Below, one piece after another: positions 58,186 through 64,000 of a stretch of DNA of 64,000 nt; within the stretch, counting starts at the first letter, position 1; each line of letters begins with the position of its first letter. The translations under genes were made by a program, and so were the position numbers. The notes below the pieces were generated by a model. The model saw only the letters and a list, made by a program, of their open reading frames with translations. It did no database searches and was not told where the DNA came from. This stretch comes from JAMXLO01 sp964427005 (GTDB lineage Bacteria > Pseudomonadota > Alphaproteobacteria > Acetobacterales > Acetobacteraceae). The DNA is taken from the NCBI GenBank assembly GCA_964427005.1, contig CAYRTL010000004.1, forward strand, positions 1 to 64,000, in the 5' to 3' direction.

Positions 58186-58484
58186 ATCTCGACCCCCAGC
58201 AAGGGCGCGTGCTGCTGCGCACCGTACACATCGCGATCGCCTGGATCGCCGGCCATGATCGGGCGCGCCAGCACGATCTTGATCGCGCGTCCTACCGGAT
58301 ACGGGATTACTGTCACATCGTTGGCCGACAGCCCATACAGTGCGCCAATGCTGTCGCGGCTCAGCGCAGGCGACTGAGCGACGCGTTGGTAATCCGCGTC
58401 AGTGGCGAACATCAGGTCCAGGGTCAGCCGACGCGGACCGGCGTTTTTGCTGCGGATCACTTGCGCGATGTCAGAGAGTTTCAT
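58182..58484 (-). CDS. DUF4387-family protein
   Basis: 100 residues: 'MKLSDIAQVIRSKNAGPRRLTLDLMF...YGLSANDVTVIPYPVGRAIKIVLARPIMAGDPGDRDVYGAQQHAPLL' is the DUF4387 pattern, including the conserved SKNAGP and AGDPGDRDVYGAQQH blocks. It occurs as a small subunit-like partner of DUF1446/AtuA proteins. The ATG at 58482-58484 overlaps the upstream hydrolase stop (ATGA), and its own stop overlaps the AtuA start (ATGA). Its reaction is unknown. Confidence 0.85.
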   Translation of the reverse strand: MKLSDIAQVIRSKNAGPRRLTLDLMFATDADYQRVAQSPALSRDSIGALYGLSANDVTVIPYPVGRAIKIVLARPIMAGDPGDRDVYGAQQHAPLLGVEI

Positions 58485-59284
58485 GGGAATCGCTTCCGGA
58501 GGAACGTGAGGATATCCGCGGCACAGCGATCGGGGACGATGTCGCATATGTTGTGCGGCAGGCCCTCATAGGCGATCAACTCGCAGTCGGGGATTTTTGC
58601 CCGCATGATCTCGTAGTTCTGCGTACTGCCGACGGTTTCCGCGCCGGGCATGACCAGCAGCGTCGGGCACTTGATGCGCGGCAATTCGTCGGCCCACCAC
58701 AACGTGGTCATCAGCCCGACAAAGCGGCCAATGTAGTCCGTATCGTTCTTCGCCGCTTCGTCAAGGAACCATTCGATGTGGCCGCGGTCGTGGCCGTGCG
58801 GGAAGCGATCATCGATTGTATCAGCGAGGAAGTTGCGCAGCCCCTCCTTTGCGACTCGCGGCAGCCAGGTGTGTGCCTGGCTGTTCTTCAATCCTGGCGT
58901 TGAGCCGAACAGCATCAGGCTGCGTACGCATTCTGGCGACTGCATCGCGAGATTCTGCGCGACATAGCCGCCGGCCGAGTTGCCGACGATGTGGACCGCG
59001 CCGCAGCCGAGGTGAGCCAGCAGTTCGCGTACGTCCTGCACCAGCCGATCCATCGACAGCGGCGGCACTGGCGGCGGCACCTGGGATTCTCCATGCCCAC
59101 GCAGGTCCATGCGGACGACGCGGTAATGGCGGCACAGCGGCGGCACTGCCGCATACCAGCGCTTCGACGAACCCATCGCTGCATGCAGCAACAGCAGTGT
59201 GTCTGGCTCACGCCACGGGTCGGTAAAGTCGTCGACTATGTAGGCAATGCGATTGCCGTCGCTGGCAGCAAACGATTGGTGCAT
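58481..59284 (-). CDS. Alpha/beta-fold hydrolase
   Basis: 267 residues. The oxyanion-hole motif is 'LLLLHAAMGSSKRWYAAV', the nucleophile elbow GNSAGG (Ser near residue 104), and the catalytic histidine is in 'EGLPHNICDIVPDR' near the end. Resembles 3-oxoadipate enol-lactonase-type or C-C hydrolases. ATG 59284 follows AGGAG; an in-frame ATG at 59305 sits in a palindromic repeat. First gene of the hydrolase-DUF4387-AtuA operon. Confidence 0.88.
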   Translation of the reverse strand: MHQSFAASDGNRIAYIVDDFTDPWREPDTLLLLHAAMGSSKRWYAAVPPLCRHYRVVRMDLRGHGESQVPPPVPPLSMDRLVQDVRELLAHLGCGAVHIVGNSAGGYVAQNLAMQSPECVRSLMLFGSTPGLKNSQAHTWLPRVAKEGLRNFLADTIDDRFPHGHDRGHIEWFLDEAAKNDTDYIGRFVGLMTTLWWADELPRIKCPTLLVMPGAETVGSTQNYEIMRAKIPDCELIAYEGLPHNICDIVPDRCAADILTFLRKRFP

Positions 59285-59299
59285 TCGCTCCTCTCCCCC

Positions 59300-59394
59300 T
59301 GTCATTGCGAGGAGCGCAGCGACGAAGCAATCTCATCATGAGTACGCAATGACGGTGGGGATTGCTTCGTCGGCTTCGCCTCCTCGCAATGACA
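59300..59394. repeat. TGTCATTGCGAGGAG-type long inverted repeat
   Basis: Left arm 59300-59332 and right arm 59360-59394 are inverted copies with a few mismatches, spaced by 27 bases. The element fills the 110 bases between the amidohydrolase and hydrolase genes. This type of element recurs in many unrelated bacterial genomes. Confidence 0.8.
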
Positions 59395-60624
59395 TTAATG
59401 TGGTCTGTGCAATTCCGCCCTGGTCCGTGTCACCGTGCGCCGCCCACGCTTGAACACCGCAAGTGGATGACAGATTTCCGCCACCGCCTGCTCCGGCGCC
59501 GTTGCATCGAGCACCACTATATCGGCGGGATTGCCGACTTTGATGCCATAATCCCTTAGGTTCATCAGCCGCGCTGAGCGCTCGGTCAGCATGGCAAAGC
59601 AGTCGCGCAGCCGCTCCTTGCCACTGATCTGGCACACATTGGCTTGCAGATTCGCCATTCGCAAAAGCGATGCATCGCCAAACGGCGTGAACGGGTTCAG
59701 CACATTGTTGGTGGACAGCGAACAGTTGACGCCATGCTCCACCAGAAGGTTCACATCGGCGATGCCGCGTCGCACGTTGTACTCCTGATCACGTCCCATC
59801 ATGAACAGCTCGGTCGCCGGCAGCACCGTGACTGCCACGCCCGCATCAGCAATGCGCCGTGCCAATGCGCGGAGATCAGCAAGCGGCATTGTGGACAGCT
59901 TGCACATATGCCCGACAGCTACACGGCCGCCCAGACCGTACTTCTCGGTGAGCTGGCAAACCAGATGAATGTCCATCTCCTCGGGCGAGTTGCCTGAGTC
60001 GAGATGCATGTCGATGTCCACGCCGAATTCGCGCGCCAGATCGAATACGCGATGGATCTGCCCCGCATGATCCGGATCATAGTTCGGCGCGGCGCCAATC
60101 ACCTTGGCGCCGCGCCTCAGTCCCTCCACCAGCAGCGCGTCGGAGCGCGGATTGTTGGTCAGTCCTTCCTGGGGAAACACGCACACCTCGACATCGATTG
60201 CCCAGGCATAGTCGCGGCGTAGCTGCTCAATTGCCTCGAAGCTACGCATCTCCACGCCACCATCCAGCTCAAGATGCGTGCGCATGCGCGTGGCGCCGTG
60301 CTTGATGCACTTCTCCAGCGTGCGGCTGGCGCGCTGATAGACATCCTCGACGGTGAACGTCTGCTTCACCGCCGCAACGCGCTCCATCGCGCGCGCCTGC
60401 CGCCCCTCCAATGATTCGCAACGATCGATGATGTTGGACTTGTCCAAATGGATGTGTGTTTCGACGAATCCGCCACAGACCAGGCAGCCCTCGGCGTCGA
60501 ACGCCGGCCCATCCGCCCGCAACCCCTCTTGAATGGCGGCAATGCGCCCATCAACCACGCCGATATCGACCGGCGGCGCATCCGCCGCATGCGCCAACCT
60601 GGCATTGCGGACGATAAGGTCCAT
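59395..60624 (-). CDS. Cytosine-deaminase-like amidohydrolase
   Basis: 409 residues, a TIM-barrel metallo-amidohydrolase. Metal ligands appear as HxH in 'GGFVETHIHLDKSNII', His in 'VDIDMHLDSGNSPEEMDIHL' and 'VAVGHMCKLST', and Asp near the end. It resembles cytosine deaminase / N-isopropylammelide amidohydrolase-type enzymes that hydrolyse C-N bonds of ring compounds. ATG 60622-60624 follows GGAGGGG five bases upstream; 55 extra codons are not supported. Substrate unknown. Neighbours (glgP, hydrolase) give no hint. Confidence 0.88.
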   Translation of the reverse strand: MDLIVRNARLAHAADAPPVDIGVVDGRIAAIQEGLRADGPAFDAEGCLVCGGFVETHIHLDKSNIIDRCESLEGRQARAMERVAAVKQTFTVEDVYQRASRTLEKCIKHGATRMRTHLELDGGVEMRSFEAIEQLRRDYAWAIDVEVCVFPQEGLTNNPRSDALLVEGLRRGAKVIGAAPNYDPDHAGQIHRVFDLAREFGVDIDMHLDSGNSPEEMDIHLVCQLTEKYGLGGRVAVGHMCKLSTMPLADLRALARRIADAGVAVTVLPATELFMMGRDQEYNVRRGIADVNLLVEHGVNCSLSTNNVLNPFTPFGDASLLRMANLQANVCQISGKERLRDCFAMLTERSARLMNLRDYGIKVGNPADIVVLDATAPEQAVAEICHPLAVFKRGRRTVTRTRAELHRPH

Positions 60625-60680
60625 CAGTTCCCCTCCTGCTCCGCGGCGATGCTGGCGCGGTGGAGAGGGTGACGCAATCC

Positions 60681-63170
60681 CTAGGTCGTTCGTGGCATCA
60701 CGTTCCAGATCTCTTCCGCGTATTGGCGGATTGCCCGGTCGGAAGAGAACCAGCCGAGATTGGCTGTATTCAGCACGCTTGAGCGCCACCAGGCGCGGCT
60801 GTCGTGCCAGCGTTCCGCAACCGTTCGCTGCGTGGCAGCATAGGCTTCGAAATCCGCGGTGACCAGGAAATGATCGTTGCCCGTCAATTCGTCCACCAGT
60901 TCCCGGAAGCGCTGCGGTTCATCCGGCGAGAACACGCCATAAGCAATCGCATCCAACACCCGCTGGAGGGCCGGCTGGCGGTCAATCGTCTCTCGCGCGC
61001 TTGGTCCCCGGAGGCGCCGTTCAGCGGCCTCCTCCGCCGTCAGACCGAAAATGAAAATATTGTCGTCGCCGACGCGCTCGCGAATTTCGATGTTGGCGCC
61101 ATCCAGCGTGCCAATCGTCAGCGCGCCATTCAGCGCCAGCTTCATGTTGCCGGTGCCCGACGCCTCCATGCCCGCGGTGGATATTTGCTCGGAGACGTCG
61201 GACGCCGGAATTATCACTTCGGCCAGGCTGACATTGTAGTCAGGCATGAACACCACTTTCAGCAGACCGCGAATTGCCGGGTCGCTGTTGATCACCCGCG
61301 CGACGTCGTTGATCAGCTTGATGGTCAGCTTTGCCCTGCGATAGCTGGCCGCCGCCTTGCCTGCGAAGATGCGGACGCGCGGCACCCAGTTGAATGTCGG
61401 CTGCGCCCGCATCTCATTGTACAGCGCTATCGTCTCCAGGATATTGAGCAATTGGCGCTTGTATTCGTGGATGCGCTTGATCTGAACATCGAAGAGCGCA
61501 TCGGGATCGAGCGCGATGTTCAGCCTATCCGCGACAAGCCTTGCCAGCGCCTGCTTGTTGGTCCGGCGAATCCCCCTGAGCCGCCTATGTACGTCAACGT
61601 CATCTGCGACCTTTGCGAAGTCCGTCAGCGCGTCCGCATCATCCAGCAGCCGGTCGCCAACGACGTCGCTCAGTAAGCCCGTGAGCTGCGGGTTTGCAGC
61701 GAACAACCAGCGGCGGAGCGTGATGCCATTGGTCTTGTTGACGATGCGACCCGGATAGACCTCATGCAGTTCGCGGAACACGGTCTGGCGCATCAGATCG
61801 GTATGCAGCTCGGACACGCCGTTCACCTTGTGCGCGCCGAGAAAGGCCAGTGAACTCATGCGGACGCGCCGTCCGGCGTTGTCATCTATCAGCGAAAGCG
61901 CTGAGAGCGGCGGTCCACCCGCTCTCGGCAGTGCGCAGACCGCGTCAAGATGGATTCGATTGATCTGATAAACGATTTGCATATGCCGAGGCAGCAGCCG
62001 CTCCATCAGTGAGACAGGCCAGCTCTCCAGCGCTTCCGGCAGCAATGTGTGGTTCGTGTAGGAGATCGTATTCGTGGTTATCTGCCATGCCTCGTCCCAT
62101 GGCAAATGCTCCAGATCGACCAGGATGCGCATCAGTTCGGCGACAGCAATCGCAGGATGCGTATCGTTCAACTGGATTGCGGCCATGTCGGGCAGAGTCC
62201 GAATGTCCTTGTTATGCTGGCGCATGTGGCGGCCAACCAGGTCCTGCAAGGAGGCCGCGGTGAAGAAATATTCCTGGCGGAGCCGAAGCTCCTGTCCCGC
62301 AGGCGTGTCGTCGCTTGGATAGAGCACCTGCGAGATGGCATTGGCACGATCGCGCGGTTCCAGAGCGCCGATATGATCGCCGCGGTTGAACGCGTCGAGC
62401 CGTAGCGGATCGGCAGCGCGCGCCGACCACAGCCGTAATGTATTAGCGTAATGCCCGCGCCAGCCGACGACAGGCGTGTCATACGCGACCGCATCAACGG
62501 TGTCGGCGGGACGCCAGATGAACCGCGTGGCACCATTCGCTGCCGTCTGCATCTCCACTGTACCGCCGAAGCCAATCTTGTAATTGGCGTCGGGCCGCGC
62601 GACTTCCCAAGGATAGCCAAAGGTCAGCCAGTTCTCAGGATATTCCTGCTGCCAGCCATCGTGGATGACCTGGCGGAACATGCCGTGGTCATAGCGGATG
62701 CCGTAGCCGTGTGCGGCAATGCCAACCGTAGACATACTCTCCATGAAGCATGCGGCGAGCCGTCCAAGTCCGCCGTTGCCGAGTGCTGCATCGTGCTCGA
62801 CATTGCGCAGTCGATCGTAGTCTACGCCCAGTTCGGCGAGAGCAGCGCGCATGCGATCGACCAGGCCAAGATTGTTGAGTGAATCATGCAGCAGACGGCC
62901 GATGAGGAATTCCAGCGACAGGTAATAGACGCGCTTGCCCTGCGACACATAGTTGGTGCGCGTCGAGGCCAGCCAACGCTCCAGCACATGGTCGCGCACC
63001 GCAAGGGCGGCCGCCATGAACCAGTCCCAGTCGGTGGCGACGATAGGATCGCGGCCGACGGCATAGGTCAGCTTGGCGACGACACTGCTGCGGAGGGCCG
63101 CGACATCCTCGTCTTCCGCCGGTATCGCAATGCGTGACGCATCCGCGCTGGAGATCAGGGCTGAGCTCAT
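60681..63170 (-). CDS. glgP: Glycogen phosphorylase
   Basis: 829 residues, full length. Catalyses phosphorolysis of alpha-1,4-glucans to glucose-1-phosphate, with PLP bound to the lysine in 'EASGTGNMKLALNGALTIGTLDGANIEI' near residue 670. The N-terminal half has 'RVYYLSLEFLIGRLLHDSLNNLGL' and 'AALGNGGLGRLAACFMES', both typical of GT35. Not clustered with other glg genes here. ATG at 63168-63170; no strong ribosome binding site seen. Confidence 0.97.
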   Translation of the reverse strand: MSSALISSADASRIAIPAEDEDVAALRSSVVAKLTYAVGRDPIVATDWDWFMAAALAVRDHVLERWLASTRTNYVSQGKRVYYLSLEFLIGRLLHDSLNNLGLVDRMRAALAELGVDYDRLRNVEHDAALGNGGLGRLAACFMESMSTVGIAAHGYGIRYDHGMFRQVIHDGWQQEYPENWLTFGYPWEVARPDANYKIGFGGTVEMQTAANGATRFIWRPADTVDAVAYDTPVVGWRGHYANTLRLWSARAADPLRLDAFNRGDHIGALEPRDRANAISQVLYPSDDTPAGQELRLRQEYFFTAASLQDLVGRHMRQHNKDIRTLPDMAAIQLNDTHPAIAVAELMRILVDLEHLPWDEAWQITTNTISYTNHTLLPEALESWPVSLMERLLPRHMQIVYQINRIHLDAVCALPRAGGPPLSALSLIDDNAGRRVRMSSLAFLGAHKVNGVSELHTDLMRQTVFRELHEVYPGRIVNKTNGITLRRWLFAANPQLTGLLSDVVGDRLLDDADALTDFAKVADDVDVHRRLRGIRRTNKQALARLVADRLNIALDPDALFDVQIKRIHEYKRQLLNILETIALYNEMRAQPTFNWVPRVRIFAGKAAASYRRAKLTIKLINDVARVINSDPAIRGLLKVVFMPDYNVSLAEVIIPASDVSEQISTAGMEASGTGNMKLALNGALTIGTLDGANIEIRERVGDDNIFIFGLTAEEAAERRLRGPSARETIDRQPALQRVLDAIAYGVFSPDEPQRFRELVDELTGNDHFLVTADFEAYAATQRTVAERWHDSRAWWRSSVLNTANLGWFSSDRAIRQYAEEIWNVMPRTT

Positions 63171-63212
63171 CGCGCAGTTTGTCAGCCCAGAATGGAAAGA
63201 ATCTGTTAACCG

Positions 63213-64000
63213 TCAGGCGAGGAACGCGCGCACCTCCCGCAGGAACACGCCCAACTGGTCGTGGTGCACCCAGTGTCCGGCATCCTCCACGCCCAGTATT
63301 CGAGCATGGCGAAAGTAGCCGGCGCGACCGTCATCGGCCGGGTTCTTGGCCCAGCTCTCCTTGCCATAGACCAGCAGCGTCGGGCACGCGATGCGCGACC
63401 ACAGCGACGCGATGTCATCACGGGTCATGTCGTAGGGCGGCCAGACCCGAACATAGTTGTCGAACTTCCAGCTATACGTGCCGTCCTCGTTCTGGTTGAC
63501 ACCGTGCTGCGTCAGATGTCGGGCCTGCTCGGCCGAGAGGTGCGGGTTCTCCTCCTGCATCCGCTTCAGTGCGTCCTCGATCGAGGCATAGCGCCGCGGC
63601 AAGCGGCCGGATAGCGAGCGGCTCTCGTCGATCCAGTCCCGCATGCGCTGGTCGATCGTGCGGCGCGGCTTTTCGCCGGGCGGACGTGGCGGCGGGCCGA
63701 TCCCTTCGATGACCACGAGTCGCTGCACCGCCTCCGGATAGATGCCGGCGTAGCGTGCCGCGATGTTACCGCCGAGTGAGTGGGCGATGATGCGAACGGG
63801 CGCCAGCTCCTGCTGATGGATGAGCTGCGCCAGGTCATAGATATAGCTGGCCATGGTGTAGTGGCCGGACGCCGACCAGGCGGAATCGCCGTGGCCTCGC
63901 AGGTCGGGTGCGATGATGTGGTAGTGGTCACGCAGAGCAGCAGCCACCCAGTCCCAGTTGCGGCAATGGTCTCGCCCGCCATGCAGCAGGATCAGCGGCG
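63213..64000 (-). CDS. Alpha/beta-fold hydrolase, N-terminus beyond window
   Basis: 262 residues visible, reading 'LILLHGGRDHCRNWDWVAAALRDHYHIIAPDLRGHGDSAW' at the edge, so the start is outside the window. Nucleophile elbow AHSLGG, acid in 'LVYGKESWAKNP' and catalytic His in 'EDAGHWVHHDQ'. Typical of epoxide-hydrolase/haloalkane-dehalogenase-like or lipase-like enzymes; substrate unknown. A GTG at 63947 is a possible internal codon but not a start. Ends 42 bases before glgP on the same strand. Confidence 0.88.
   Translation of the reverse strand, partial: PLILLHGGRDHCRNWDWVAAALRDHYHIIAPDLRGHGDSAWSASGHYTMASYIYDLAQLIHQQELAPVRIIAHSLGGNIAARYAGIYPEAVQRLVVIEGIGPPPRPPGEKPRRTIDQRMRDWIDESRSLSGRLPRRYASIEDALKRMQEENPHLSAEQARHLTQHGVNQNEDGTYSWKFDNYVRVWPPYDMTRDDIASLWSRIACPTLLVYGKESWAKNPADDGRAGYFRHARILGVEDAGHWVHHDQLGVFLREVRAFLA

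Noticed and set aside
1..64000. tRNA, rRNA, CRISPR, transposase, integrase or origin
   Set aside because: None seen on reading both strands; absence by eye is not proof, and tRNAscan-type searches were not possible.

Overview
The window is a GC-rich chromosomal segment from an alphaproteobacterium. GcrA, two PmtA-type phospholipid methyltransferases, an aa3-type cox operon with CtaG, DUF983 and SURF1, and the overall gene style point that way. A Rhodospirillales/Acetobacteraceae-like host is my best guess; this is inference, since no rRNA or marker search was possible. The sequence is a scaffold with five runs of exactly 100 N, which look like gap placeholders of unknown size. Four interrupt genes and one stands in front of a gene fragment. 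One gap (26707-26806) has the same 55 bases on both sides and is almost certainly two overlapping contigs that were not merged.

Layout. 1-7.4 kb: asd, a three-gene glycosylation cluster (GT2, methyltransferase, GT39-like membrane protein), fhs, a small alpha/beta-barrel protein and a PhnW-like aminotransferase. 7.4-12.9 kb: a tightly coupled chromate-type operon (rhodanese-ChrB, ChrA, Cj0069-type ATP-grasp protein, secreted beta-propeller), divergent from a DMT exporter with a 23-histidine tail; the shared upstream region holds three perfect palindromes. 13-23 kb: Nit-type hydrolase and NAD kinase, two peptidoglycan-active enzymes (Tlde1-like and GH24), an EmrAB-type pump, and a Ser/Thr kinase coupled to an OmpA-like lipoprotein. 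22.7-32.6 kb: catabolic or redox genes (LLM flavin enzyme, pyridine nucleotide-disulfide oxidoreductase, NHL propeller plus Rieske oxygenase, and thrC-OCD-SDR-CaiB).

32.6-39.5 kb is the most unusual region. It has a 1263-residue DUF4347/propeller/repeat/Hint protein divergent from three tail-collar (microcystin-dependent-protein-like) genes, followed by DUF6916 and GNAT genes. 39.4-47.1 kb: an M32 carboxypeptidase and the cytochrome c oxidase operon ctaC-ctaD-ctaB-small TM protein-ctaG-ctaE-DUF983-SURF1. 47.2-50.9 kb: two pmtA-type genes, a cold-shock gene, tatA, gcrA and a CHAP lipoprotein. 51-57 kb: a liv-type ABC operon carrying a shortened, motif-less acyl-CoA-synthetase-like gene. 57-64 kb: hydrolase-DUF4387-AtuA operon, amidohydrolase, glycogen phosphorylase and an incomplete alpha/beta hydrolase.

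The genome uses coupled translation heavily (many ATGA, GTGA, TTGA and TGATG overlaps) and carries several intergenic palindrome families: ATGGCCGGGC-type hairpins, a CCCTCCCCCGCTGCGCGGGAG element and a TGTCATTGCGAGGAG element. I saw no tRNA, rRNA, CRISPR array, transposase or integrase.
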